The notes beneath the pieces were generated by a model. The model saw only the letters and a program-made list of their open reading frames with translations, had not been told where the DNA came from and did no database searches. Positions 1 to 7,774 of a stretch of 64,000 bases of DNA are shown piece by piece. The position numbers and the translations under genes were made by a program. Source of the DNA: Oryzobacter telluris (lineage in GTDB: Bacteria > Actinomycetota > Actinomycetes > Actinomycetales > Dermatophilaceae); the NCBI RefSeq assembly GCF_043099285.1, contig NZ_CP170723.1:1302001-1366000 (forward strand), given 5' to 3'. Numbering within the stretch: position 1 is the stretch's first letter; every line of letters starts with the position of its first letter.

Positions 1-1
1 G

Positions 2-640
2 TACGTCAACCGGCAGCAGAAGGGCGCCATCAAGGTGACCAAGGTCGTGGCCGGGACGGCGACGGCGCTCGCCGGCGCCGCCTTCGCCCTCGACGCCGAC
101 GGTGACCCGGCGACCACGGCCGACCAGACCTCGATCCCGGCCGTCGCCGGCCAGACGGGGGTGTTCTGCATCCAGGACCTCCTGCTCGGCAGCTACACCG
201 TGGTGGAGACCCAGGTGCCCGCCGGGTACACGGGCGGCCCGCCCCAGACGGTCAACGTCACCACCGCCGGGACCTGTGCCGCCGGTGCCACCCCCGTCAC
301 GTTCGAGAACAAGAAGAACCCGAGCATCCTCACGGTTCCCAAGCTCCTCCCGAACGACCGGGCCACCCTCTCGGACGGCTTCGGCACGCTGACCGGCACG
401 CTGGTGTTCAAGCTCTTCGCGAACGCCACGTGCTCGGGCGCCGCGCTCTACACCGAGCCGACGATCACCGTGAACGGCAACGGTCCGTACGACACGACCA
501 ACCAGAGCACGTTCGTCACGGCGGACGGGACCTACTCGTGGCTCGTGACCTTCGCGTCCACCAGCGCGTCGAACAACGGCGTGGTCAGCTCGTGCACGGC
601 GGAGCAGCAGCGCATCGACTTCACCCCGCTGGCTCCCTGA
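2..640 (+). CDS. Cell-surface protein with prealbumin-like (SpaA/Cna-B type) domains, C-terminal fragment
   Basis: The frame is open to the left edge, so the gene begins outside the window; 212 residues remain before TGA. The first ~90 residues read as a Cna-B/SpaA-like beta domain: it opens with GAIKVTKVV, has GAAFALDADGD, and closes with the typical GSYTVVETQVPAGYT followed by VTFENKK. A second beta-rich segment (about residues 103-212) starts ILTVPKLLPND and holds two cysteines. In this family such domains form stalks of surface-anchored proteins. The protein ends FTPLAP with no LPXTG motif or terminal membrane segment, so this copy looks secreted or is held by an upstream part. A strong hairpin follows the stop codon. 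The fold is inferred from motif resemblance only. Confidence 0.7.
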   Translation, partial: YVNRQQKGAIKVTKVVAGTATALAGAAFALDADGDPATTADQTSIPAVAGQTGVFCIQDLLLGSYTVVETQVPAGYTGGPPQTVNVTTAGTCAAGATPVTFENKKNPSILTVPKLLPNDRATLSDGFGTLTGTLVFKLFANATCSGAALYTEPTITVNGNGPYDTTNQSTFVTADGTYSWLVTFASTSASNNGVVSSCTAEQQRIDFTPLAP

Positions 641-726
641 GGCGGTGTCGATGACGAACGGGTCGCCTCTCATGCAGTTGAGGTGACCACGCACGGACCG
701 TGACCGGATATCACGGGCCGGGCGAG

Positions 727-761
727 CGGGGCCGGTGTCTCGAGGCGGGACACCGGCCCCG
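727..761. terminator. Perfect 13-bp hairpin between convergent genes, probable bidirectional terminator
   Basis: Arms 727-739 and 749-761 are perfectly complementary (CGGGGCCGGTGTC on the left) around a 9-nt loop. It lies between the stop of the surface protein and the stop of the minus-strand membrane protein. There is no U-tract, which is common for actinobacterial terminators. Confidence 0.7.
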
Positions 762-782
762 CACCGTGCTCGGGGCTGCGAG

Positions 783-1466
783 TCAGGCGGCCGGTGCGCG
801 CCGACCCGCGAGGAGCCGGACCGCGGTCCCGACGAGCCAGACGGCCACGCCGGCCTGCAGCGCGAACAGCGGGGTCACCGCGAGGTCGTGGGTGGTCGCC
901 ACGAGCGGTCCGGCGGCGGCGTAGCCCAGCCCGCCGAGCACCCCCGGGACGGCGAGGAGCCGGGCCGGCCAGGTCCCCGCGGCGCGGGCGACCGCGACCG
1001 CCAGGGCTGCGGCGGTCAGCCCGAGGGCCGGTGTCGCCACGACCTGGGCGAGGAGGTGCAGGTCGAGCACGGGGGTGTCGCCGTGGTGGGCGAGGGCCTC
1101 CGCGTCGTTCACGGCGAACAGGTGGGGCACGAGCTCGAGCGCGGCGACCGCCCAGCCCACCACGGCGGCGAGCAGCCAGGGCGCCACCCGCGGGCCGGTG
1201 GCTCCCGAGCGACGCAGCAGGGCCAGCCCGATGGTCGTGGTCACCGTGCCCGCCAGCAGCAGGACGTGCGAGGTCGCCCAGCCCGGGTCCCCGAGCATCG
1301 AGGACAGGTAGGCGTCGACGGTGGCCCCCGACCCCCGCGGGTGGAGCTGGCCGCCGGCGCCGAGGAGCAGCCCCCCGGCGCCGGTGGTGAGGGCCGCCGG
1401 GCGGACCGAGGAGGGGGAGGGCGTGGTCAGGGTGCGGGCCGAGCGGGCGGTGGTCGTCGTCGTCAT
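783..1466 (-). CDS. Polytopic membrane protein of unknown function
   Basis: The 227-residue protein starts at ATG 1466, one base after the stop of the SnoaL-like gene, so the two form an operon. The first 30 residues are Thr/Ser/Arg-rich. Hydrophobic stretches then follow (ATSHVLLLAGTVTTTIGLALL, APWLLAAVVGWAVAALELV, HLLAQVVATPALGLTAAALAVAVA, LLAVPGVLGGLGYAAAG, LFALQAGVAVWLVGTAVRLL), giving about five or six membrane segments. I recognise no catalytic motif. Pairing with a SnoaL-like protein opposite a TetR gene suggests a small regulated stress or detoxification unit. The longer open frame reaching 1793 overlaps the SnoaL gene and is not used. Confidence 0.6.
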   Translation of the reverse strand: MTTTTTARSARTLTTPSPSSVRPAALTTGAGGLLLGAGGQLHPRGSGATVDAYLSSMLGDPGWATSHVLLLAGTVTTTIGLALLRRSGATGPRVAPWLLAAVVGWAVAALELVPHLFAVNDAEALAHHGDTPVLDLHLLAQVVATPALGLTAAALAVAVARAAGTWPARLLAVPGVLGGLGYAAAGPLVATTHDLAVTPLFALQAGVAVWLVGTAVRLLAGRRAPAA

Positions 1467-1467
1467 C

Positions 1468-1899
1468 TCAGGCCTGCACGAGGGTGTTGTGGGTGGCGGC
1501 GACGAACCAGGCGCCGCTGGCGGCCTCCCGCGTGACGACGTTGGTCGCCCGGGAGGTGTGGGTCCCGGCGAGCGGACCCACCGGCACCCGGAGGGTGTGC
1601 TCCGAGACGACGACGAGCGTGTCCTCGCCGACCACCCGGACCGACACGGGCTCCATCTCGTTGTGGCTGCCGGCGTAGATCGTGGTGAAGATGCCCGAGT
1701 GGCCCGTGGCGATGGCGTCACGCCCGCGGGCGAGCTCACCGCGGACCGTGACGAAGGTGGCGTCGGGGGTGTAGACGGCGCCGAACGCGTCACCGTCGGC
1801 CGCGTTCCAGGCGGACTGGAGCCGGCCGAGGACGTCGAGGGCGACGGTCCCCGGACCGGAGGCGACCTCCGCGGCGGAGGGTGAGGTGGTGGTGGTCAT
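1468..1899 (-). CDS. SnoaL-like / SgcJ-EcaC family protein (DUF4440-type NTF2 fold)
   Basis: The 143 residues fit a single NTF2-like domain. Features are the N-terminal helix around ALDVLGRLQSAWNAADGDAF, the conserved GAVYTPDATFVTVRGE strand-turn, and the terminal WFVAATHNTLV strand, a pattern typical of SgcJ/EcaC-family proteins. Members bind small hydrophobic molecules or act as isomerases or cyclases; no specific substrate can be read here. A purine-rich GAAAGG lies 7 nt before ATG 1899, so this start has a Shine-Dalgarno. It is divergent from the TetR gene at 1989 and is the likely target of that regulator. Confidence 0.7.
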   Translation of the reverse strand: MTTTTSPSAAEVASGPGTVALDVLGRLQSAWNAADGDAFGAVYTPDATFVTVRGELARGRDAIATGHSGIFTTIYAGSHNEMEPVSVRVVGEDTLVVVSEHTLRVPVGPLAGTHTSRATNVVTREAASGAWFVAATHNTLVQA

Positions 1900-1976
1900 G
1901 GACGTGCCTTTCGGTGAGTATCTGATGATTGATTACGGTAGTACTCTAACGAATATAGACACACTCAGCGATTCTG

Positions 1977-1982
1977 TACAGT
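1977..1982 (+). promoter_or_regulatory. -10 hexamer TACAGT of leaderless tetR promoter, inside an AT-rich divergent region
   Basis: TACAGT ends 6 nt before ATG 1989 and no Shine-Dalgarno is present, so the transcript probably begins at the start codon. The surrounding 1920-1980 stretch is the most AT-rich DNA in the first 20 kb and contains the self-complementary CTGTACAG (1974-1981) overlapping the -10, a possible operator half. Confidence 0.5.
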
Positions 1983-1988
1983 GGTCGC

Positions 1989-2606
1989 ATGAGCCAGCCC
2001 CGCACGTACCGCTCCGAGCTCCGCGACCAGCAGGCCCGGCAGACGCGCTCGGTCATCGCGGCGCAGGCCCGCCGGGCATTTCTCGAGAGCGGCTGGGCCG
2101 GCACGAGCGTGCGGTCCGTGGCCGTCGCCGCGGGGGTCTCCGAGGCCACCGTCTACAACGTCTACGGCAGCAAGGCGGGCCTGGCCGTCTCCCTCATCGA
2201 CGCCGCGGAGGAGGAGGCCGACGTCGCGCGGGCCGTGGCCGAGCTGACCGAGCACGCGGGCGACCCCCGGGCGCAGCTCGGTGCGTTCGTCGCCTTCGAC
2301 CGGCGTCTCTTCGAGCGCGGTGGCGACGTCCTGCGGGTGCTGGCCGAGGGCCGGCGCCAGCACCCCGAGCTGGGCGACGCCTACGACGAGGGGCGCCGGC
2401 GCGGTGACGGGCAGCGACGCCAGCTGTTCTCGTCCTGGCCGACGTCGGTGTGGCGCAGGGGGATCGACGTCGACCGCGCCCTCGCGGTCTACGAGATGGT
2501 CGTGTCCCCGTGGGCGTTCGACGTCGCGGTCACGGAGCGGGGCTGGGCCCCCGCGGACGTCGAGGAGCTGTGGGCCGGGGCGCTGGCCGAGCTCCTGCTC
2601 GCCTGA
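1989..2606 (+). CDS. TetR/AcrR family transcriptional regulator
   Basis: This 205-residue one-component repressor has an N-terminal TetR helix-turn-helix at about residues 20-65, with the signature SVRSVAVAAGVSEATVYNVY then GSKAGL. The rest is an all-helical ligand-binding and dimerisation region without recognisable family motifs. It is divergent from the SnoaL-like/membrane protein operon across an 88-bp AT-rich gap and probably represses that operon and itself. The start at 1989 is set by a -10 hexamer 6 nt upstream (leaderless). Confidence 0.85.
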   Translation: MSQPRTYRSELRDQQARQTRSVIAAQARRAFLESGWAGTSVRSVAVAAGVSEATVYNVYGSKAGLAVSLIDAAEEEADVARAVAELTEHAGDPRAQLGAFVAFDRRLFERGGDVLRVLAEGRRQHPELGDAYDEGRRRGDGQRRQLFSSWPTSVWRRGIDVDRALAVYEMVVSPWAFDVAVTERGWAPADVEELWAGALAELLLA

Positions 2607-2615
2607 GCGTCGGGC

Positions 2616-3275
2616 TCAGGCCCGGCGCGCGAGGCCCTCGATGACGACGTCGAGCGCGAACGCGAACTCGGCGTCGTCGTCGCAGCCGCCGAGGTCGCCC
2701 TCGTGGCTCGCGGCCCTCGCCATCTCGGCGATGTGGGGGAGGGCCTGCGCGAACCGGGCCGCGGCCTCCTCACGCGCTGCGCTGTCCGGACGCGGCGCCG
2801 CCTTGTCGTCGAACAGGTCCTGGCTGAAGCCGAGCAGCCGGCTGCCGAGGAGGTGGACGGCGTGGTGCGTCAGCTCGACCGACAGGCCGCCGCCGCGCAG
2901 GATGCCGAAGACGGTGTCGACGTACCGCAGCGTGGCCGCGCCCGGCTCGACGACGTCGACGAGGACGCGGGCGGCCCAGGGGTGCTGCAGGACGACGCGC
3001 CGCGCGGCGAGGACCGTCCCGCGCAGGGCGTCGCTCCACGGTCCCTCGACCACCGGCACGATCTCGGCCACGACGCGGTCGGCCATGAGGGCGAGCAGCG
3101 TGGCCTTGTCGGCGACGTGGTGGTAGACGGCCATGGGGTCGGCCCCGAGCTCGGCGCCGAGGCGTCGCATGCTCAGGCCGTCGAGCCCGCCCTGGTCGGC
3201 GAGCTCGACGGCGCGCTCGACGATCCGCTCGACCGAGAGCGGCTCGGCGACGCGGGTGCGGCGGGGCGACGGCAT
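2616..3275 (-). CDS. TetR-family repressor with TetR_C-type ligand domain
   Basis: The 219-residue protein has a helix-turn-helix at about residues 15-60 (LSMRRLGAELGADPMAVYHH, then VADKATLL). The C-terminal helical domain resembles that of the tetracycline repressor class (LLGFSQDLFDD and the terminal FALDVVIEGL). It is divergent from a deazaflavin-dependent nitroreductase, and the 84-bp gap holds two matching inverted repeats (3300-3314, 3322-3336), so autoregulation and control of that oxidoreductase are very likely. The gene looks leaderless: TAGGGT (complement of 3283-3288) ends 7 nt before ATG 3275. The effector is unknown. Confidence 0.88.
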   Translation of the reverse strand: MPSPRRTRVAEPLSVERIVERAVELADQGGLDGLSMRRLGAELGADPMAVYHHVADKATLLALMADRVVAEIVPVVEGPWSDALRGTVLAARRVVLQHPWAARVLVDVVEPGAATLRYVDTVFGILRGGGLSVELTHHAVHLLGSRLLGFSQDLFDDKAAPRPDSAAREEAAARFAQALPHIAEMARAASHEGDLGGCDDDAEFAFALDVVIEGLARRA

Positions 3276-3299
3276 GACCGCGACCCTAGCGCGGTGACG

Positions 3300-3336
3300 T
3301 TCTACGGCGTAGAGTCCAGAGTTCTACACCGTAGAA
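3300..3336. promoter_or_regulatory. Twin TetR operator (two TTCTAC-N3-GTAGA inverted repeats)
   Basis: Site 1 (3300-3314) reads TTCTACggcGTAGAG and site 2 (3322-3336) reads TTCTACaccGTAGAA, a perfect 15-bp palindrome. Their centres are 22 bp apart, about two helical turns, so two dimers would sit on one DNA face. Site 1 covers the -35 area of the tetR promoter; both lie upstream of the oxidoreductase start at 3360. Confidence 0.85.
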
Positions 3337-3359
3337 ATCACCAGACCCAGGAGGCCGCG

Positions 3360-3821
3360 ATGGCCAGGACCCTTCTCCCGCCCCGTTGGGTCATCACGAC
3401 CGTCTGGAGCGGTCACCGGACCCTCCACCGCGCCAGCGCCGGCCGGCTGGGGCTGCGCGCCCCGCGCCCGGACCTCGCCGGGATGCTTCGGCTGCGCGCG
3501 GTGGGCCGCACCTCGGGACGCGAGCGGGCCGTCATCCTCTGCTACGTCGAGGAGGGGTCGGCGTTCGTCACGCTCGCGATGAACGGCTGGGACGCCGCCG
3601 AGCCGCAGTGGTGGCGCAACCTCCAGGCGCAGCCGGAGGCGCTGGTCGAGACCGTGGACGGGACCGTGGCCGTGCGCGGGCGGGCGGCGGACGCCGAGGA
3701 GCAGGCGCGCCTCTGGGACCGGATCCGCGGGGTGCGCGGGTGGGCGACCGACCTCGACGCCATGGCGGCGCTGCGGGGGAGGCCGACGACCGTGGTCGTC
3801 CTCGAGCGGCGTCCGGCCTGA
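3360..3821 (+). CDS. Deazaflavin (F420)-dependent nitroreductase family protein
   Basis: The 153-residue length and motifs fit the DDN-like deazaflavin-dependent nitroreductase family (split beta-barrel, F420 or flavin binding): LRLRAVGRTSGRERAVILCY, then the diagnostic PQWWRNLQAQPEA, and EQARLWDRI near the C-terminus. Members reduce nitro-compounds, quinones or enones with F420H2. ATG 3360 has an ideal AGGAGG at 3349-3354 with a 5-nt spacer, so this start is firm although the frame is open further upstream. Expression is probably derepressed by the divergent TetR protein through the twin operator at 3300-3336, suggesting an inducible detoxification enzyme. Confidence 0.85.
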   Translation: MARTLLPPRWVITTVWSGHRTLHRASAGRLGLRAPRPDLAGMLRLRAVGRTSGRERAVILCYVEEGSAFVTLAMNGWDAAEPQWWRNLQAQPEALVETVDGTVAVRGRAADAEEQARLWDRIRGVRGWATDLDAMAALRGRPTTVVVLERRPA

Positions 3822-3834
3822 CGGTCGGAGCGCG

Positions 3835-4239
3835 TCAGGCGCGCGGCAGCTGGCGCAGGTCGGTGCGGCAGCGGCGCTCGAACTCGTCGAGCTCGGACAG
3901 GGCGGCGTCGAGGTCGCGGCGGCGCTGCTCGAGGTCGGTGCGCCGCTCGTCGATCTGGTCGAGCACGTACTCGAGCTGGCTGCGCTTGCCACGGGGGGCG
4001 TCGTAGAGGTCGATGATCGTGCGGATCTCCTCGAGCGGGAACCCGAGCCGCTTGCCGCGCAGGATGAGGCCGAGCCGGGTGCGGTCGCGCCGGTGGTAGA
4101 CCCGGGTGGTGCCGCGCCGCTCGGGGGAGATCAGGCCGAGCTCCTCGTAGTGCCGCACCGTGCGGTGGGTGACCCCGAACTCCTCGGCGACCTGGGCGAT
4201 CGACCGGGTCGGCGCCTCGGTGGCAGTGGAGGTTGGCAT
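3835..4239 (-). CDS. MerR-family transcriptional regulator, likely of acyl-CoA catabolism
   Basis: The 134-residue protein has the MerR winged helix at residues 12-80 (RSIAQVAEEFGVTHRTVRHY, EELGLISPERRG, LILRGKRLGFPLEEI), then a long coiled-coil dimerisation helix (about 88-128, SQLEYVLDQIDERRTDLEQR). There is no metal-binding cysteine cluster, so it belongs to the LiuR-like or small-ligand type. It is divergent from an acyl-CoA dehydrogenase/carboxyltransferase operon; LiuR-type MerR proteins control leucine and branched-chain degradation in other bacteria. It appears leaderless (AATACT, complement of 4247-4252, 7 nt before ATG 4239), with the 16-bp palindrome between its -35 and -10. Confidence 0.85.
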   Translation of the reverse strand: MPTSTATEAPTRSIAQVAEEFGVTHRTVRHYEELGLISPERRGTTRVYHRRDRTRLGLILRGKRLGFPLEEIRTIIDLYDAPRGKRSQLEYVLDQIDERRTDLEQRRRDLDAALSELDEFERRCRTDLRQLPRA

Positions 4240-4257
4240 ACCGGGCAGTATTGCTTT

Positions 4258-4273
4258 ACGTTGACGTCAACGT
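4258..4273. promoter_or_regulatory. 16-bp perfect palindrome ACGTTGACGTCAACGT, probable MerR operator
   Basis: The site lies in the divergent gap between the MerR gene and the acyl-CoA dehydrogenase. On the minus strand it sits between a TTGACG -35 (complement of 4271-4276) and the AATACT -10 of merR with an 18-bp spacer, the usual position for MerR-type operators. Confidence 0.75.
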
Positions 4274-4341
4274 CAAGAACGTGACCACGACGCCGAGCCC
4301 CGTGACCCGGGCGCCCGGGCCCCCTGCGCGAAGGAGCGCCC

Positions 4342-5529
4342 ATGTTCGAGCTGAGCAAGGACCACGAGGACTTCCGGACCGTCGTGCGCGAGTTCGCCAC
4401 CGAGGCCGTCGAGCCGCACGTGGCCGGGTGGGACCGCGCGCACCACTTCCCGACCGACCTCGTCCCGCGGATGGGGGAGCTGGGCCTGTTCGGCCTCGTC
4501 GTGCCCGAGCAGTACGGCGGCTCGCTCGAGGACGCCGACGGCGGCGCGTTCACCAGCCTGTGCATCGCCATCGAGGAGCTCGGCCGGGTCGACCAGTCGA
4601 TCGGCATCACGCTCTCGGCCGGCGTGGGCCTGGGCATCAACCCGATCCTCACCTACGGCTCCGACGCCCAGAAGGAGCGCTTCCTCCCCGACCTCGTCGC
4701 GGGCCGCGCCCTCGCCGGCTTCGGCCTCACCGAGCCCGACGCGGGGTCCGATGCGGGGGCCACGCGCACCAAGGCCGTCCTCGACGGCGGTGACTGGGTC
4801 GTCGACGGCGCCAAGGCGTTCATCACGAACTCGGGCACCGACATCACCTCGGTCGTCACGGTCACCGCCCGCACCGGAACCGACGAGAACGGCCGCCCCG
4901 AGATCTCGGCGATCATGATCCCCTCCGGCACACCGGGATTCACGGTCGAGCCGGCGTACGACAAGCTCGGCTGGAACATCTCCGACACCCACGGCCTGTC
5001 CTTCAGCGGCTGCCGGGTCCCCGAGGAGAACCTCCTCGGCGAGCGGGGCCACGGCTTCCGCCAGTTCCTCAAGACCCTCGACGACGGGCGCATCGCCATC
5101 AGCGCGCTGGCGCTCGGCCTCATCACCCGGATGCGCGAGGAGACCACGGCGTACGCCAGGACCCGCACCGCGTTCGGGAAGCCGATCGGCGTCAACCAGG
5201 GCGTCGCGTTCCCCATCGCCGACCTGGCCGTGATGGAGGAGACCTCACGCCTGCTCACCTACCGCGCCGCGTGGCTCAAGGACGAGCAGGAGGCCGGCCG
5301 CCGCTCGGTCGCCGACGTCAAGCAGGCCGCGGCCGTCGCCAAGCTCTACACCTCCGAGGCCGCGGTCACCGCGACCCGGATCGCCACCCAGGTCTTCGGC
5401 GGCAACGGCTTCATGGAGGAGTACCCGGTGGCCCGGTTCTACCGCGACGCGAAGATCCTCGAGATCGGCGAGGGCACCTCCGAGGTGCAGCGCATGGTCA
5501 TCGCCAAGGCGCTCGGGCTGCCGTCATGA
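4342..5529 (+). CDS. Acyl-CoA dehydrogenase (branched/short-chain type)
   Basis: The 395-residue FAD flavoprotein has the full ACAD layout. The helical N-domain ends in LVVPEQYGGS, the beta domain has GFGLTEPDAGSD and AFITNSGTDITS, and the C-terminal domain has TRTAFGKPIGVNQGVAFPIA and the closing RDAKILEIGEGTSEVQRMVI. Glu377 of GEGTSE is at the usual catalytic-base position of SCAD-type enzymes. It oxidises an acyl-CoA to the 2-enoyl-CoA. AAGGAG 6 nt upstream supports ATG 4342. The stop overlaps the ATG of the carboxyltransferase by ATGA. Pairing with a carboxyltransferase and a LiuR-like regulator points to isovaleryl- or related branched acyl-CoA; the exact substrate cannot be read. Confidence 0.9.
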   Translation: MFELSKDHEDFRTVVREFATEAVEPHVAGWDRAHHFPTDLVPRMGELGLFGLVVPEQYGGSLEDADGGAFTSLCIAIEELGRVDQSIGITLSAGVGLGINPILTYGSDAQKERFLPDLVAGRALAGFGLTEPDAGSDAGATRTKAVLDGGDWVVDGAKAFITNSGTDITSVVTVTARTGTDENGRPEISAIMIPSGTPGFTVEPAYDKLGWNISDTHGLSFSGCRVPEENLLGERGHGFRQFLKTLDDGRIAISALALGLITRMREETTAYARTRTAFGKPIGVNQGVAFPIADLAVMEETSRLLTYRAAWLKDEQEAGRRSVADVKQAAAVAKLYTSEAAVTATRIATQVFGGNGFMEEYPVARFYRDAKILEIGEGTSEVQRMVIAKALGLPS

Positions 5530-7082
5530 CCGAGGGCGACCCCCGCGTCGGGGACGTCCGCCGTCGCCTCGAGGCCGCCCTCGAGGCGTCGGCCCGGCCC
5601 ACCGAGGCCGCCGCGGCCAAGCTCGCCAAGCAGAACAAGCTCTACGTCCGCGACCGGCTCTCCCTCCTCCTCGACGACGGCTCGTTCGTCGAGGACGGCC
5701 GGTTCGCCAACGCCCTCGCGAAGGGCCTCCCGGCCGACGGCGCGGTCACCGGGCGCGGGACCGTCGACGGCCGCCCGGTCGTCGTCATCGCCAACGACCC
5801 CACCGTCAAGGCGGGCTCGTGGGGTGCGCGCACGGTGGAGAAGATCGTGCGCGCCACCGAGACGGCGCTGCGCGAGGAGCTGCCGGTCGTGTGGCTCGTC
5901 GACAGCGCGGGCGCCCGCATCACCGACCAGGTCGAGATGTTCCCCGGCCGCCGCGGCGCCGGCCGGATCTTCCACAACCAGGTCGCCCTGTCCGGCAAGG
6001 TGCCGCAGGTCTGCTGCCTGTTCGGCCCGTCGGCCGCCGGCGGCGCGTACATCCCCAGCTTCTGCGACGTCATCATCATGGTCGAGGGCAACGCGTCGAT
6101 GTACCTCGGCAGCCCGCGCATGGCCGAGATGGTCGTGGGCGAGACCGTGTCACTCGAGGAGATGGGCGGCGCACGCATGCACTGCACCGTCTCCGGGGTC
6201 GGCGACCTGCTCGCCCACGACGACGCCGAGGCGATCGAGCTCGCCCGGCTCTACCTGTCGTACCTGCCCGAGAACTGGCGCTCGCCGCTGCCGACGTACC
6301 ACCCCGAGAAGCCGGCGGTCGAGCTCACCCGCACCACCGTCCCCGAGCGCGAGAGCCAGCCCTTCGACGTCCACGAGGTCATCGACGGCCTCGTCGACGC
6401 CGACAGCTTCTTCGAGGTCAAGCCGCTCTTCGCCGCCGAGCTCGTCATCGGGTTCGGCCGGATGGACGGCGAGACCGTGGGCATCGTGGCCAACAACTCG
6501 ATGGTCAAGGGCGGGGTGCTGTTCTCCGACTCCGCCGACAAGGCCGCGCGCTTCATCTGGCTGTGCGACGCGTTCTCCGTGCCGCTGATCTACCTCGCCG
6601 ACGTCCCGGGCTTCATGATCGGCTCCGAGGTCGAGCGCGGCGGCATCATCCGGCACGGCGCCAAGATGGTCTCGGCCGTGTCGTCGGCGACGGTGCCGCA
6701 GTTCTGCGTCGTCATCCGCAAGGCCTACGGTGCCGGGTTGTACGCGATGGGCGGGCCCGGGTTCGGCCCCGACGCGACCATCGCGCTGCCCACCGCCCGG
6801 ATCGCCGTCATGGGGCCCGAGGCGGCCGTCAACGCGGTGTACGCCAACAAGATCGCCGAGGTCGAGGCGGCCGAGGGCGTGGAGGCGCGCGACGCGTTCG
6901 TGGCGGCCCGCCGGGCCGAGTACGAGGAGGACGTCGACCTCGAGCGGCTCGCCGCCGACCTCGTCCTGGACCAGGTGGTCGAGGCCGACGAGCTGCGCCG
7001 CGAGCTGCTCCGGCGGCTGCGCTACGCCGCGCGGCGCGACCGGCACTTCGCCGACAAGCGGCGCGACGTCCCTCCGGTCTGA
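5526..7082 (+). CDS. Acyl-CoA carboxylase beta subunit (biotin-dependent carboxyltransferase)
   Basis: The 518 residues carry both crotonase-fold halves of an AccD/PccB/MccB carboxyltransferase. The N-half has the oxyanion-hole glycines FGPSAAGGAYIPSF. The C-half has VGIVANNSMVKGGVLFSDSADKAARF, DVPGFMIGSEVERGGIIRHG and KAYGAGLYAMGGPGFGPD. These subunits move CO2 from carboxybiotin to an acyl-CoA. The internal GARITDQVEMFPGRRGAG region is more like methylcrotonyl- or geranyl-CoA type enzymes than the second beta subunit at 13518. ATG 5526 overlaps the dehydrogenase stop (ATGA), so translation is coupled. No biotinylated alpha subunit is adjacent, so it must use one encoded elsewhere. Confidence 0.88.
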   Translation: MTEGDPRVGDVRRRLEAALEASARPTEAAAAKLAKQNKLYVRDRLSLLLDDGSFVEDGRFANALAKGLPADGAVTGRGTVDGRPVVVIANDPTVKAGSWGARTVEKIVRATETALREELPVVWLVDSAGARITDQVEMFPGRRGAGRIFHNQVALSGKVPQVCCLFGPSAAGGAYIPSFCDVIIMVEGNASMYLGSPRMAEMVVGETVSLEEMGGARMHCTVSGVGDLLAHDDAEAIELARLYLSYLPENWRSPLPTYHPEKPAVELTRTTVPERESQPFDVHEVIDGLVDADSFFEVKPLFAAELVIGFGRMDGETVGIVANNSMVKGGVLFSDSADKAARFIWLCDAFSVPLIYLADVPGFMIGSEVERGGIIRHGAKMVSAVSSATVPQFCVVIRKAYGAGLYAMGGPGFGPDATIALPTARIAVMGPEAAVNAVYANKIAEVEAAEGVEARDAFVAARRAEYEEDVDLERLAADLVLDQVVEADELRRELLRRLRYAARRDRHFADKRRDVPPV

Positions 7083-7098
7083 CGACCCTGCCGCCGGG

Positions 7099-7767
7099 TC
7101 AGCCGGCGGTCGGCTCGCGCAGGTCGTGCCAGGCGACGCCGAGCTCGCGCAGCAGGTCACGCAGCAGCGGCAGCGAGACGCCCACGACGTTGTGCGGGTC
7201 GCCCTCGATGCCGCTGACGTAGGGGCCGCCCAGCCCGTCGAGGGTGAACGCCCCGGCGACCCGCAGCGGCTCACCGGTGGCGACGTAGGCCTCGACCTCG
7301 GCGTCGCTGAGGTCGGCGAAGTGGACGGTGGTCGTGGCCGTGCCGCCGACCATCCCGCCGGTGCCGCCGTCCTCGGGCTCGCGGGTGTCGACGAGCCAGT
7401 GGCCCGTGTGGAGGACGCCGCTGCGGCCGCGCATCCGGTGCCAGCGGGCGGTGGCCTCGGCCGCGTCGGCGGGCTTGCCGTGCACGTCGCCGTCGAGCTC
7501 GAGCACCGAGTCGCAGCCGAGGACGAGCGGGCCGTCCTCGTCGTCGTCCTCGAGGGCGGTGACGACGGCCTCGGCCTTGGCGCGGGCGAGCAGGAGGGCG
7601 ACGTCGGCGGCCTCGAGCGTCCCGTGGACCGCCTCGGCCGCCGCGACCGCGGCGTCCTCGTCGACGTCGGAGACGCGCACCCGCGGCTCGACGCCGGCGC
7701 TGCGGAGGGTGGCGAGGCGGGCGGGGGAGGCGGAGGCGAGGAGCAGCGTCGGGGGAGCGTCGGTCAC
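7099..7767 (-). CDS. maf: Maf-family nucleoside triphosphate pyrophosphatase
   Basis: The 222-residue protein opens with the Maf signature LLLASASPARLATLRSAG, has the catalytic GCDSVLELDG then HGKPADAAEA, and ends GIEGDPHNVVGVSLPLLRDL. Maf enzymes hydrolyse non-canonical or surplus nucleoside triphosphates to monophosphate and pyrophosphate. Start choice: TACGGT (complement of 7775-7780) ends 7 nt before GTG 7767, giving a leaderless start like many neighbours; GTG 7776 with a weak GAGG is the alternative. It is divergent from the AlkZ-like gene and the two -10 elements share TA. In M. tuberculosis maf lies beside accE5/accD5; here those genes are 6 kb away. Confidence 0.88.
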   Translation of the reverse strand: MTDAPPTLLLASASPARLATLRSAGVEPRVRVSDVDEDAAVAAAEAVHGTLEAADVALLLARAKAEAVVTALEDDDEDGPLVLGCDSVLELDGDVHGKPADAAEATARWHRMRGRSGVLHTGHWLVDTREPEDGGTGGMVGGTATTTVHFADLSDAEVEAYVATGEPLRVAGAFTLDGLGGPYVSGIEGDPHNVVGVSLPLLRDLLRELGVAWHDLREPTAG

Positions 7768-7774
7768 GCGGACC

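Noticed and set aside
783..1793. N-terminally extended version of the membrane protein gene reaching 1793
   Set aside because: The extension lies wholly antisense-frame within the SnoaL-like gene on the same strand; ATG 1466 fits operon spacing.
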